Part shown: positions 24,541 through 33,977 of the stretch, one piece after another | Layout of the letters: each line of letters begins with the position of its first letter | Position numbering within the stretch: position 1 is the stretch's first letter | Assembly (NCBI RefSeq): GCF_012911895.1 | Contig: NZ_JAAXCV010000034.1 | Span: 62,001 to 126,000, forward strand | Reading direction: 5' to 3' | DNA length: 64,000 bases | Source: Bacillus sp. RO3 | GTDB lineage: Bacteria; Bacillota; Bacilli; Bacillales; Bacillaceae_B | Translations under genes and position numbers: made by a program | The notes under the pieces: generated by a model | Database searches by the model: none | What the model saw: only the letters and a program-made list of their open reading frames with translations | What the model was told of the DNA's origin: nothing

Positions 24541-25521
24541 TTATTTTTTCGTATCTAATGGTTTTAATCGTGATTCAATGGACTCCCTCTGCGCTTCAAA
24601 ATATGGTGGGAGGGATAAATTCTCTCCTAATGAGTCAAAGTCTTCATCCGTTTCAAAGCCCGGCCCATCTGTAGCCAGTTCGAATAGAATACCATTTGGC
24701 TCACGGAAGTAGAGGGAACGGAAATAATATCTTTCTACGAAACCTGAATTTGGCAGTCGGTTTTGTGTAATCCACTCTACCCATTTTCGTAATTCTCCTT
24801 CATCTTCTACCCTGAAGGCAACGTGGTGCACACTTCCTCTACCAGGTCTTTCTCGAGGGATATCGCTTCTCTCTTCTAAATATACTTCTCCACCGGTTCC
24901 CCCCTCGCCTGTTTCAAACACACGGATATCAGGTTGACCTTCAAGATGGGACGGGAAAGTCCGCGTTTCTTTGAATCCTAAAACCTCTTTCAATACGATC
25001 GCCGTATTGTCACCTTGGGCAACAGTAAGCGTTATAGGACCCAGACCTACAATCCCATGCTCAACAGGAACAGGGCTTTTATCCCAAGGTTTTCCTCCCG
25101 GGACACCTTCATTCTTTTCATCGGATACCAGCATGAGCCGCTGTCCTTCAAAATCTCTGAAGCTTAGAGTTGATCGGCCGGTGTGATGGGAGATTTCGTC
25201 ATGCTCCACTCCCATTTCCTCAAAACGGTTCTTCCAATAAGTCAATGAATCATCTGCAGGAACCCGTAATGAAGTGAGGGAAATACTATTTGTTCCTTTA
25301 TACGTTTGACCTGCATGGGGAATTTCAAAGAACGTAAGGTCCGTCCCTGGATTTCCCCTTTCATCGGCGTAGAAAAGATGATAGACAGATGTATCATCTT
25401 GATTGATTGATTTCTTCACTAGTCTAAGACCTAACGTCTTAGTATAAAATTCATAATTCTTCTTCGCATTTGCTGTAATGGCAGATACGTGATGCTGCCC
25501 TTTAAGTGGTTTTAAATTCAT
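24541..25521 (-). CDS. mhqE: Ring-cleaving dioxygenase of the MhqE/MhqO (vicinal oxygen chelate) family
   Basis: The 326-residue protein has two vicinal-oxygen-chelate modules. The first opens with GQHHVSAITANAKKNYEFYTKTLGLRLVKKSINQDD; the second carries GSVHHVAFRVEDE and ends with YFREPNGILFELATDGPGF, giving the His and Glu metal ligands. The length and the paired hydrolase match MhqE/MhqO of B. subtilis, induced by 2-methylhydroquinone and catechol. ATG 25521 follows an AAGGAGTG site. The coding sequence contains one copy of the dispersed AAGGTCCGTCCCT repeat (25336-25348), in the PGTDLTF stretch. Confidence 0.9.
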   Translation of the reverse strand: MNLKPLKGQHHVSAITANAKKNYEFYTKTLGLRLVKKSINQDDTSVYHLFYADERGNPGTDLTFFEIPHAGQTYKGTNSISLTSLRVPADDSLTYWKNRFEEMGVEHDEISHHTGRSTLSFRDFEGQRLMLVSDEKNEGVPGGKPWDKSPVPVEHGIVGLGPITLTVAQGDNTAIVLKEVLGFKETRTFPSHLEGQPDIRVFETGEGGTGGEVYLEERSDIPRERPGRGSVHHVAFRVEDEGELRKWVEWITQNRLPNSGFVERYYFRSLYFREPNGILFELATDGPGFETDEDFDSLGENLSLPPYFEAQRESIESRLKPLDTKK

Positions 25522-25566
25522 AGTGTATTCACTCCTTAGTGTTAGTGTCCCTTACTTTCTACTTAC

Positions 25567-25599
25567 ATCATACATGAAAAATACCTTTAATTCAAGATA
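25567..25599 (-). promoter_or_regulatory. mhqED promoter with candidate MhqR operator
   Basis: On the minus strand TTGAAT (25595-25590), 17 bases and TATGAT (25572-25567) form a sigma-A promoter. Overlapping the -35, TATCTTGAATTAAAGGTA (25599-25582) is an imperfect 9+9 inverted repeat resembling the known MhqR operator type. Binding by MhqR is inferred. Confidence 0.6.
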
Positions 25600-25655
25600 C
25601 TTTGTTTCAAAGTTTTATTTGTTTTTCACCTTCTCTCAATTTAAAGAACAATAAA

Positions 25656-25677
25656 CACCCGTACAAATGTACGGATG
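25656..25677 (-). terminator. Possible terminator downstream of the phosphotransferase gene
   Basis: On the minus strand CATCCGTAC pairs with GTACGGGTG (one G-U) around ATTT and is followed by TTTATTGTT. It lies about 200 bases after the nearest stop, so its role is uncertain. Confidence 0.4.
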
Positions 25678-25880
25678 CCTTCATCCTTTGGGATTAAACC
25701 TACTCATCATGATAAATTGACAGAGCATGAGATCATATGCAAGTAATCGAAACGATTTCGAGATTCACAAGACAGATGCTTGCGCCAACTTGTGCGTATC
25801 CCGGAAAGAATCGCATGAATCCCATTGAACCGGAATGCATCCATAATTGAAAAGGAGATCCAATCATCGGAAACCTGACA

Positions 25881-26711
25881 CTAGAAGCCAATTTCAGCGC
25901 TCCGTATCATCATGGTTCTGTTACGCACCCAGTCATCTATCTCCCTTTTTCCCTTTTCATCCAACTGACTTGCCATATCAAATTTCATACGTTCACCTGC
26001 CCATGCTACATAAGGTGAAAGATCGCCTACATCTTCCCTTTTGGATCGATATCCTTTGTACCACCCTTTGATAAATGTGGAAATGGTTGTGTCAGAAAAA
26101 AATTGACTGCCCTGAATTTCTAGGATAGATAACGTCCTTGCAAGGTCTAAGTGATAATCACCGTATGAGCAGTTTGCCCAATCGATCACCCCATCCACAT
26201 TAATCAACACGTTTAATGGATGGTAGTCCAGATGAAGCAATGAATGTTTTTCGTTATGACATTTGGAAAGTAATTCTTCCTCAATATCTGATTTCGGCTT
26301 CAGCCAGTTCTCAGATATATGATATGGAAAATCATGCACCGGAAGATTATGAAGCATCGCCTGCATAACCCCAAACTTTACTCCGAGACCAAACGATTCC
26401 TGCGGCCTTTCAAGAAGATGATGAAAGACTGTCTTGGCTTCCACCCACTCCATTAACATAATGGAGTGTTGAGCCACGTTTTCCACTCTATACACTAGCG
26501 GACATGGAATACCCATTTTCCGGACATACTTCATGATGGCTTCTTCACGTTTAAACCGATTCAGGTTCTCCTTTTCGGATATGCGAACAGCTAGGACAGA
26601 TCCTTCCTTCAAGACCACTTTCCAAACAGAGCTGTCCTTGCTTTCAGCAACTGAAGAAATGGTATCCACTTCATTCACTTTCAACTTTTCCAGCAACACG
26701 TTTATTTCCAT
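25881..26711 (-). CDS. Aminoglycoside/choline kinase family phosphotransferase
   Basis: The 276-residue protein is an APH-fold kinase. It has a nucleotide lysine region (GSVLAVRIS), the hinge MLMEWVEAK, the Brenner motif LLHLDYHPLNVLI (HxDxxxxN) and the metal-binding VIDWANCSYGDYHLDLART. Small-molecule substrates of such proteins include aminoglycosides, choline, homoserine or macrolides; nothing here decides. A GGGGGAGAT site precedes ATG 26711. Single gene. Confidence 0.85.
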   Translation of the reverse strand: MEINVLLEKLKVNEVDTISSVAESKDSSVWKVVLKEGSVLAVRISEKENLNRFKREEAIMKYVRKMGIPCPLVYRVENVAQHSIMLMEWVEAKTVFHHLLERPQESFGLGVKFGVMQAMLHNLPVHDFPYHISENWLKPKSDIEEELLSKCHNEKHSLLHLDYHPLNVLINVDGVIDWANCSYGDYHLDLARTLSILEIQGSQFFSDTTISTFIKGWYKGYRSKREDVGDLSPYVAWAGERMKFDMASQLDEKGKREIDDWVRNRTMMIRSAEIGF

Positions 26712-27100
26712 CTTCTGATCTCCCCCTTTTCTGTATGACTCACATACTGACTTACAGTTCTCACACCATTAAGAAGCAGGATGATTTATCGAACTCTTTT
26801 ACTCACCTGTATATTTTCCAATATAAACCAAAAATAATTTCTCCTATTGATTATATAATAAAAGCTTACACTTTTTTGTATTTTCTAAAAAATATACGAT
26901 ATTTTGTAATCATTTCTCTACAATTCAAAATATAAAGTGTATAATGAAGGTAATAATCGAGAATCTGACTGAAAAGGTATGTCTCCATATATGATTTCAA
27001 TGAAATGAACTTCCTCTTTTAGATCAACTGCAACCCATAATACGTTATCGTATCTGACTGCTTAGTCATTTCGTCAAAATAGTTGGGAGCTGATGAGAGA
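26712..27100. other. A/T-rich intergenic region
   Basis: This divergent 389-bp stretch has a TATAAT at about 26939 that may be the -10 of the 27101 gene, without a clear -35. I see no RNA, repeat or supported ORF. Confidence 0.35.
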
Positions 27101-27298
27101 ATGAAAGACAAGCTGACAAGAAAGCATACCGAAACGCTGGCAATCCAAAGTGCCTATCAATTCTGTGTGGGTATAGGAATTAAGCCCAGCTTAGTAAACT
27201 TATCCATGGTCACCGGATTCTCTGAAGAAAGTATACTGGAAATACTAGAAATATCGTTTAGTCAAAATAATGTTCATATGAAAGATCGCTCTACCTGA
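27101..27298 (+). CDS. Small soluble protein, unknown
   Basis: The 65-residue protein reads MKDKLTRKHTETLAIQSAYQ, then FCVGIGIKPSLVNLSMVTGF and SEESILEILEISFSQ. It looks like a small helical protein, perhaps with a helix-turn-helix (SLVNLSMVTGFSEESILEIL), but I do not recognise it. The GGGAG upstream is 12 bases from the ATG, a weak site; TTG 27083 would give six more residues. Followed by a strong terminator 150 bases later. Confidence 0.5.
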   Translation: MKDKLTRKHTETLAIQSAYQFCVGIGIKPSLVNLSMVTGFSEESILEILEISFSQNNVHMKDRST

Positions 27299-27448
27299 TT
27301 TTTTGATTTCCCCATTTATCTTTACAGCGGATTAACATTTACCCCTTTTCCAACATTCCTTTCATTTAGAGAATCGTTTGTCTTTCAATATTCCCGTCAC
27401 TGATCTTGACATAAAATTACCCATTGAGCTAATGAGCGCTCGATCACA

Positions 27449-27490
27449 TGTAAAAAGCAACTTCGCTCTGCGAAGTTGCTTTTTACATTT
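27449..27490. terminator. Bidirectional terminator downstream of metH
   Basis: TGTAAAAAGCAACTTCGC pairs perfectly with GCGAAGTTGCTTTTTACA around TCT, an 18-bp stem ending both metH and the small plus-strand gene. Confidence 0.9.
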
Positions 27491-27497
27491 ATACCTT

Positions 27498-30400
27498 TTA
27501 TAATACATTAAAATATCTGGCTTCCGGATGAGCGAAAACCATCGCCGTGACGGACGCTTCGGGCTCCATCATGCAGCCATCAGTTAAATGGATTCCAATG
27601 GTTTCCGGTTGAATAAGCTTGAACAACTTCTTTTGATCTTCAAGCTCCGGGCAGGCTGGATAACCAAATGAAAATCTCTGCCCTTGATAATGAGTCCTGA
27701 ACCGGTCCTGCATGGTAAAATCAACGGGATCAGGAAACCCCCATCTGCTCCTCATCATTTCATGCACCCTCTCAGCCAGACCTTCTGCTGTTTCTAATGC
27801 TAGTGCTTGCAAAGCATGGCTTTCAAGGAATCGCCCCGCTTCTTTCAATTCTTTCGCCCACTGTCTGATCTTCACACCTGCCGTTACGGCAAAGAAGCCG
27901 ACATAATCCATTTCACCACTCTCTACAGATCTTAAGTAATCTGCCAGACATAAACATTGATTTCCTGCCTGCCTAGGAAAGTGAAACCGTTCCATTTCCA
28001 CGGATGGATCATCAGGATGATAGATGATGACATCGTCCCCGTCTGATTGGGCAGGAAAGAATTGATAACGTGCTGAACCTTGAATCATCCCTTCTTGTTT
28101 AGCTTTCTGAAAGAGCTCATCCGTCACTGCTTTCAGTCCCACCGTTCGCTCGTCTCCTTCTTCTAATAGTCTTGAAATTTTCCCTTTGATCCCAAGATGA
28201 TGACCAAGCAGCATTTGCTGATTAATATAGGGTTGAATCTGATCCAGTGAGAATTCTTTTATCGTATGTGGAAAGCAGTCGGCCGGGATATGAACTTTTA
28301 CATCTTTTGCAACTGAAGATCTTGATATCACTGCCGTTGCAGATTGTTTTCGAACCGGTGATTCTCTAACCGAAACAAACTTGCTTCGCTTTTCACTGCT
28401 TTCTTCTTCCATTCGTTTCCTTGTTTCTGCATGCTGAATTCCATTCATAATACTAAGGCCATCCATGGCATCCTTTGCATAAAGCACCAGACCATCATAT
28501 TCCATCCCGATCTTATTCGTTGTAAATTTCCTGGTGAGGGCAGCACCTCCCACTACAAGGGGGACGGAAATATCAGATTGTTTTAAATCATGCGCCGTGA
28601 TGACCATTTGCTGGGCCGATTTCACAAGGAGGCCGGATAACCCAACAATATCTGGCTTTTCTTCCTTGATGACATCGATCAGCTGTTGTGGTGACACTTT
28701 TATTCCTAAATCAATCACCTCATAACCATTATTACTGAGGATTATATCAACGAGATTCTTTCCGATATCATGAACATCCCCTTTGACAGTTGCTAAAATG
28801 ACCTTTCCCTTCGAAGATGAACTTGCCGTTTGTTCCATATGTGGTTCCAAATGGGCAACAGATGCTTTCATGACCTCCGCACTCTGCAACACTTCTGCCA
28901 CAATCAGCTGGTTATCATTAAATAGTCTCCCTACTTCACTCATCCCTTCCATCAGTGGGCCGTTAATGATATCAAGTGGGGATTCATACTTCTGAAGAGC
29001 AATCTCAAGGTCGTCGACAAGCCCTTGCTTCGTCCCTTCAACTACATAATGGGAAAGTCTTTCTTCCAGTGTCATCGTGTTTACCGGAACCTTTACTTCC
29101 TTCTTTTTCCCCCTATAATAGGCAGTGAATTCAGCAAGGCTTGAATCAGAAGTTTTAAATAATAATTTTTCTGCCATCTTCACTTCTTCATCCGGTATCG
29201 AGGCGAATCGTTCTAGTTTTTCTGTATTGACAATCGCATAATCCAATCCGGCTTTTGTACAATGATAAAGATAGACAGCGTTCAGCACCTCTCTGCCGAC
29301 AGGAGGCAGGCCAAACGAAACGTTACTGATCCCTAAGATGTGAGGGCATTTCGGTAAGACTTCCTTTATTTTCTTTATCCCTTCCACCGTGGCTTCAGCA
29401 GATCCGATATACTGATCATCTCCAGTGCCAACCGGAAAGACGAGGGGATCAAAGATAATGTCTTCTGATGAAATCCCATATTTCTCAGTTAATAATGTGT
29501 GGGAACGGTGAGCAATTTCTACCTTCCTTTCAACAGAAACCCCCATCCCTTTTTCATCGATGGTCCCTACTACCACTGCCGCTCCGTATTCTTTCATCAG
29601 TTTTGTCACCTTTTCAAACCGCTCTTCTCCATCCTCAAGGTTTATGGAATTGATGATGGCTTTTCCCTGAATGTGTTTCAAGGCGGTCTCCATCACATTC
29701 TCATCAGTAGAATCAATGATAAGGGGGACTTTAACTTTCTTGACCACTTCCTGTATAAATACATTCATATCCGCATCTTCTTCACGGTCTGGGTCTGCAA
29801 GGCAAATATCGATGATCTGGGCACCATTCTTCACTTGTGCCCTTGCAATCTCTGAAGCTTCTTCCATTTTATCTTCAGCTATCAATCTCTTGAATTTCCT
29901 GGAGCCGATGACATTTGTCCTTTCTCCGACCAGGATTGGTCTTAGGCCCTCATCTTCATATAGAAAAGGGTCAATACCTGAAACCGCATGAGGATGTGAA
30001 TCGTTAGGCTTCCGGGGCGGCAGCCCACTCACGGATTCTGAAAGGGCACGGATATGGTCAGGGGTGGTTCCACAGCAGCCTCCTACGAGATTAAGCCAGC
30101 CCTTCTCAGCGAAGCCTTTCATCTTCACACTTAGTGAGTCAGGGGTCTCGTTGTAATTCCCCTCCTCATCCGGTAAACCGGCATTGGGGTAACAACTGAC
30201 ATACGTAGTTGCGAGACTTGATAAGGAACGGATATGGTCTCTCATAAATTCAGGACCAGTCGCACAGTTCAATCCTACGACTAATGGATTCAAATGTTCC
30301 AATGATAAATAAAATGCTTCGATATTCTGACCTGCCAGTGTGGTTCCCATGGGCTCGATCGTCCCGGATAAAAGAATAGGTACTTCTTTCCCTCTGGTAT

Positions 30401-30944
30401 CAAATGCTGTCCGTATCCCAAGATTTGCCGCTTTAACATTCAATGCATCCTGACTCGTTTCAAGCAGGAGCACATCCACTCCTCCATCAAGAAGGCCTTC
30501 AGCTTGAACACGGTAGTTATCTACTAACTCACCGAAGCTTATTCCCCCTGTGACAGATAGGGTTTTAGTAGTTGGCCCGAGAGAACCCGCAACAAATCTC
30601 GGCCAATCAGGAGTCGATCTTTCACGGGCCGCTTTTTTGGCGATTTCTGCGGCCACTTTGTTTATTTCATAAGCTTTGTAGCCCAGATCATATTCATCCA
30701 GTACCACGGGAGTTGCTCCAAATGTGTTCGTTTCAATCACATCTGCTCCTGCATCCAGGTATTCAAGATGAATCCTATAAATGACTTCAGGGGCTGTTAA
30801 AACAAGATTTTCATTACAACCGTCAAGCTTTTCCCCTCCAAAGTCTTCAGGAGATAATTCCGCTTGTTGAAGCATCGTTCCCATTGCTCCATCGAGTACA
30901 AGTATTTTTTTTCTGAGTTGTTGTTCAAACAATGTGATGGCCAT
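27498..30944 (-). CDS. metH: Cobalamin-dependent methionine synthase
   Basis: The 1148-residue enzyme has all four MetH modules in order: homocysteine-binding barrel with GLNCATGPEF and GGCCGTTPDH zinc cysteines; pterin-binding barrel from VGERTNVIGSRKFKRLI; B12 cap and Rossmann domain with DVHDIGKN (His ligand of cobalt) and VVGLSGLLVKS; and the AdoMet reactivation domain ending FGYPACPELEDQ. It transfers a methyl from methyltetrahydrofolate to homocysteine through cobalamin. The start at 30944 follows AGAGAGG; the frame extends 13 codons further upstream without a site. It overlaps the yitJ end by 20 bases and is last in the SAM-I controlled met operon. Confidence 0.96.
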   Translation of the reverse strand: MAITLFEQQLRKKILVLDGAMGTMLQQAELSPEDFGGEKLDGCNENLVLTAPEVIYRIHLEYLDAGADVIETNTFGATPVVLDEYDLGYKAYEINKVAAEIAKKAARERSTPDWPRFVAGSLGPTTKTLSVTGGISFGELVDNYRVQAEGLLDGGVDVLLLETSQDALNVKAANLGIRTAFDTRGKEVPILLSGTIEPMGTTLAGQNIEAFYLSLEHLNPLVVGLNCATGPEFMRDHIRSLSSLATTYVSCYPNAGLPDEEGNYNETPDSLSVKMKGFAEKGWLNLVGGCCGTTPDHIRALSESVSGLPPRKPNDSHPHAVSGIDPFLYEDEGLRPILVGERTNVIGSRKFKRLIAEDKMEEASEIARAQVKNGAQIIDICLADPDREEDADMNVFIQEVVKKVKVPLIIDSTDENVMETALKHIQGKAIINSINLEDGEERFEKVTKLMKEYGAAVVVGTIDEKGMGVSVERKVEIAHRSHTLLTEKYGISSEDIIFDPLVFPVGTGDDQYIGSAEATVEGIKKIKEVLPKCPHILGISNVSFGLPPVGREVLNAVYLYHCTKAGLDYAIVNTEKLERFASIPDEEVKMAEKLLFKTSDSSLAEFTAYYRGKKKEVKVPVNTMTLEERLSHYVVEGTKQGLVDDLEIALQKYESPLDIINGPLMEGMSEVGRLFNDNQLIVAEVLQSAEVMKASVAHLEPHMEQTASSSSKGKVILATVKGDVHDIGKNLVDIILSNNGYEVIDLGIKVSPQQLIDVIKEEKPDIVGLSGLLVKSAQQMVITAHDLKQSDISVPLVVGGAALTRKFTTNKIGMEYDGLVLYAKDAMDGLSIMNGIQHAETRKRMEEESSEKRSKFVSVRESPVRKQSATAVISRSSVAKDVKVHIPADCFPHTIKEFSLDQIQPYINQQMLLGHHLGIKGKISRLLEEGDERTVGLKAVTDELFQKAKQEGMIQGSARYQFFPAQSDGDDVIIYHPDDPSVEMERFHFPRQAGNQCLCLADYLRSVESGEMDYVGFFAVTAGVKIRQWAKELKEAGRFLESHALQALALETAEGLAERVHEMMRSRWGFPDPVDFTMQDRFRTHYQGQRFSFGYPACPELEDQKKLFKLIQPETIGIHLTDGCMMEPEASVTAMVFAHPEARYFNVL

Positions 30945-32775
30945 AGGGAACCTCTCTTTCTGAATTGACTTTAGCATGAACATAGTGAATCAATTCGATG
31001 CTCATATCGTAACGGACAAAAGGAGTGATGAGATAAATGCCATTGAACAACTCGATTGCCGTATCCAATAACTCCTTCGCTATTTCCATTCCCTTTGCTC
31101 GCGCAATAACCGGGTCACTTCCAGCCTCATTCATCCTCTTCCTTGTTTCTTCCGGAACATTTATACCAGGAACTTCGTGGTGCAAGAATTCTGCATTTCT
31201 TGAGCTGATCAGTGGCATGATTCCAATAAAGATCGGAACATCTAAATGTTTTGTGGCTTCATGCACTTGAAACAGCTGCTCTTTCCCGAATATCGGTTGG
31301 GAAATGAAATAATCGGCTCCCGCTTTCTTTTTCTTTTCGAGTCTTTTCACTGAAGCGTTCAAATGCCTGAAATTTGGGTTAAATGCTGCTCCAACTGAAA
31401 ACTGAGTACGCTCACGGAGTGATTTACCTGAAAACGATATGCCTTCATTGTTCTGCTTGATTAATTCGATAAGTTCAAGGGACGACAGGTCATATACTGA
31501 TGCAGCCCCTGGAAAATCACCAATCTTGGCGGGATCACCCGTTATCGCTAATATATTGTGAATCCCTAACGTGTGTAAACCCATTAGGTGAGACTGAAGT
31601 CCAATCAGGTTCCGATCCCGGCAAGTAATGTGGACTAATGGGGTGAGGTCAAATCTTGATTGGACAAGGCTGCCGATCGCGTCATTTCCTATACGTGGTG
31701 ATGCCAAGGGGTTATCAGCAAGGGTGATTGCATCGATTCCAGCTCCCTTAAGGGCCTCAGCGCCTTGAAAAAACAGCTTGGTATCCAAATGTTTAGGAGG
31801 ATCGAGTTCCACGATGATGGTTTTCTTTTCTTTTACCTTCGTATGCAACAGGCTCCCTTTGATAGTCGGAGATGATAACTGAACGATTTCTTTCTTTTTC
31901 ACCTCTTTTTGTTTCACAGGTTCCCTGCTTTTCAGCCGGGCAGCAACTGATCGGATGTGATCGGGAGTCGTTCCACAGCACCCCCCGATAAGCCTTGCAC
32001 CCTGCATTCTCAATTCATTGCTTATATCCCCGAAGTAATCCGGTTCAGCAGAGTAATAGAACCGTCCTTCTTCATAATTTGGGAGACTGGCGTTGGGATA
32101 GACGGAGATAAATGCTCTTTTAGGAAGGGGGACTGATTCTAAGGAGTTTACCATATGAAATGGACCCATACGGCAATTGATCCCTACAAGATCCGCTCCC
32201 AATAATTCCAGTTGTTGAAGGGCATCTTTTACCTCCAGACCATTTTGAAGCACTCCTGTTTCATGGAGGGAGACCTGTGCAATGACAGGAACATCGGTTT
32301 CCCGCTTTGCGATATTCAGGACCGTCGTTAATTCCTCGAAATCATAATACGTTTCAAGAAGGATGCCATCCACTCCCTCTAACAATAAACAATATAGCTG
32401 TTCACGAAAGCTCCTTTTGATTTCTTCTAACGTCACATTTTGTTTGATTGCCCTGATCCCCCCGATGGTACCGAGAACATAGGTATCAATACCCGCAGCT
32501 TTTCGCGCCAGTCGCACTGCAGCAGTGTTGATTTCCTTCACTGAATCTTCCAAACCGTATCTGGAAAGTTTCTGATAATTGGCTCCGTACGTATTGGTCT
32601 GAATGATGTCCGCTCCAGCATCAATATATTCTTTATGGACCTTTAACACTTCATTAGGATGGGATAGATTCAATTCTTCAAAGCATCTGTCCACTCCATA
32701 TGAATACAGCAATGTTCCGATTGCCCCATCTGCAATTAAGATTCTTTCTTTCAATTCTTCCAGTAACGGCTTCAT
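30925..32775 (-). CDS. yitJ: Bifunctional homocysteine S-methyltransferase / methylenetetrahydrofolate reductase (YitJ)
   Basis: The 616-residue protein joins a homocysteine methyltransferase barrel (residues 1-290, with VGINCRMGP and IGGCCGTTPDH zinc ligands) to an MTHFR flavoprotein barrel (from about 325, with IVELDPPKHLDTKLFF, ALTLADNPLAS-like AITLADNPL, ITGDPAKIGDFPGA and DYFISQPIF). It makes methyltetrahydrofolate for MetH. A GGAGGGGAAGCC site precedes ATG. Its 3' end overlaps metH and its 5' end is 17 bases from metC. B. subtilis yitJ is likewise SAM-I regulated. Confidence 0.95.
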   Translation of the reverse strand: MKPLLEELKERILIADGAIGTLLYSYGVDRCFEELNLSHPNEVLKVHKEYIDAGADIIQTNTYGANYQKLSRYGLEDSVKEINTAAVRLARKAAGIDTYVLGTIGGIRAIKQNVTLEEIKRSFREQLYCLLLEGVDGILLETYYDFEELTTVLNIAKRETDVPVIAQVSLHETGVLQNGLEVKDALQQLELLGADLVGINCRMGPFHMVNSLESVPLPKRAFISVYPNASLPNYEEGRFYYSAEPDYFGDISNELRMQGARLIGGCCGTTPDHIRSVAARLKSREPVKQKEVKKKEIVQLSSPTIKGSLLHTKVKEKKTIIVELDPPKHLDTKLFFQGAEALKGAGIDAITLADNPLASPRIGNDAIGSLVQSRFDLTPLVHITCRDRNLIGLQSHLMGLHTLGIHNILAITGDPAKIGDFPGAASVYDLSSLELIELIKQNNEGISFSGKSLRERTQFSVGAAFNPNFRHLNASVKRLEKKKKAGADYFISQPIFGKEQLFQVHEATKHLDVPIFIGIMPLISSRNAEFLHHEVPGINVPEETRKRMNEAGSDPVIARAKGMEIAKELLDTAIELFNGIYLITPFVRYDMSIELIHYVHAKVNSEREVPYGHHIV

Positions 32776-32792
32776 GGCTTCCCCTCCTTTTA

Positions 32793-33977
32793 TTATAGAT
32801 TTATCACACTAATCCCTTTGTTTTCCTTTATACTGTCCAGCCCGTTTTGAAGATCCTTTATGAGTTCATCCACGTGTTCAAGTCCAACAGATAATCGTAG
32901 TAAACCATCTGTAATCCCCCTTCGCTCTCTTTCGTCTTTTGGCATGGAAGCATGTGACATTCTGGATGGATAGGAAAGAATGGACTCTACTGCCCCAAGG
33001 CTCACTGCGAAGACAGGAATGGTGACATTTTGAATGAACTGCTTCACCTCATTCTCCCCCTTTAACCTGAAGGAAAGAACGGCTCCAGGGCCTTCTGCTT
33101 GTCGTATTTGAATTTCGCGGCCAGGATGATAACTCAGGCCCGGGTAATACACCTCTTCCACTTCCTTTCTTTTCTCAAGGAAGTTTGCTATTTTAAAAGC
33201 TGATTCTGATGACTCCTTCAATCGTACATGCAGTGTTTTCAAACCTCTCAGAAGCAGCCAGCAGTCCTGGACACCGAGGACTGCACCGAAAGAGTTTTGC
33301 AAGAAAGAAAGCTTGTTTGCAACCTCTATATTCCCCGTTACGGCAAGGCCTGCTAATACGTCACTATGACCGGCAAGAAACTTCGTCGCACTGTGAAGAA
33401 CAACATCTACCCCTAAACTGATCGGTCTTTGAAGAAGGGGGGTCATAAAGGTATTATCTAGAAATGTTAAACATCCATTCGCTTTGGCAAGCTTCACCAC
33501 TCCTTCAATATCCGTAATATTCAAAAGCGGGTTTGAGGGAGTTTCCATATAAATCACTTTCGTATTGTGCTTTATTGCACAAGCCACCTCATGGAGGTCC
33601 TTCATGTTTACAAATGAATATTCAATACCAAACTTGGTAAGTACCTCTGTAATCATTCTGTAAGTTCCGCCGTACACTTCTTCAGATACGAGAACATGAT
33701 CTCCGCTTGATAATAATAAAAAGCTTGTTGAGATGGCTGCCATTCCCGATGAAAAGGCAAATCCTTTTATTCCTCCTTCTAATTCTGCAATCGTTTCTTC
33801 TACAGTTTCCCGCGTCGGATTACCTGAACGGCTGTAATCATATGTTCCATACTGATCGAAATTCTGTTGATGGAAGGTGGTAGCATGATGAAGCGGCGTC
33901 GAAACAGCACCGGTTTCTTTGTCAACCCCGTGAGAATGAATGAGTGACGTCTGAAGTGAAAATGGTTTTTTACTCAT
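32793..33977 (-). CDS. metC: Cystathionine beta-lyase
   Basis: The 394-residue PLP enzyme of the Cys/Met family has YDYSRSGNPTRETVEETIAELEGG, the cofactor tyrosine/serine region FSSGMAAIS, and the Schiff-base lysine in LHSATKFLAGHSDVLAG. It splits cystathionine to homocysteine, pyruvate and ammonia. Co-operonic position behind MetI supports the beta-lyase role. The start is 33977, with GAGGTG seven bases upstream inside the end of metI; the two genes overlap by 8 bases. The longer frame to 34037 lies inside metI and is not used. Confidence 0.92.
   Translation of the reverse strand: MSKKPFSLQTSLIHSHGVDKETGAVSTPLHHATTFHQQNFDQYGTYDYSRSGNPTRETVEETIAELEGGIKGFAFSSGMAAISTSFLLLSSGDHVLVSEEVYGGTYRMITEVLTKFGIEYSFVNMKDLHEVACAIKHNTKVIYMETPSNPLLNITDIEGVVKLAKANGCLTFLDNTFMTPLLQRPISLGVDVVLHSATKFLAGHSDVLAGLAVTGNIEVANKLSFLQNSFGAVLGVQDCWLLLRGLKTLHVRLKESSESAFKIANFLEKRKEVEEVYYPGLSYHPGREIQIRQAEGPGAVLSFRLKGENEVKQFIQNVTIPVFAVSLGAVESILSYPSRMSHASMPKDERERRGITDGLLRLSVGLEHVDELIKDLQNGLDSIKENKGISVINL

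Noticed and set aside
29499..29855. 118-residue plus-strand frame inside metH
   Set aside because: It is antisense to a well-defined enzyme; codon pattern is a shadow of metH.
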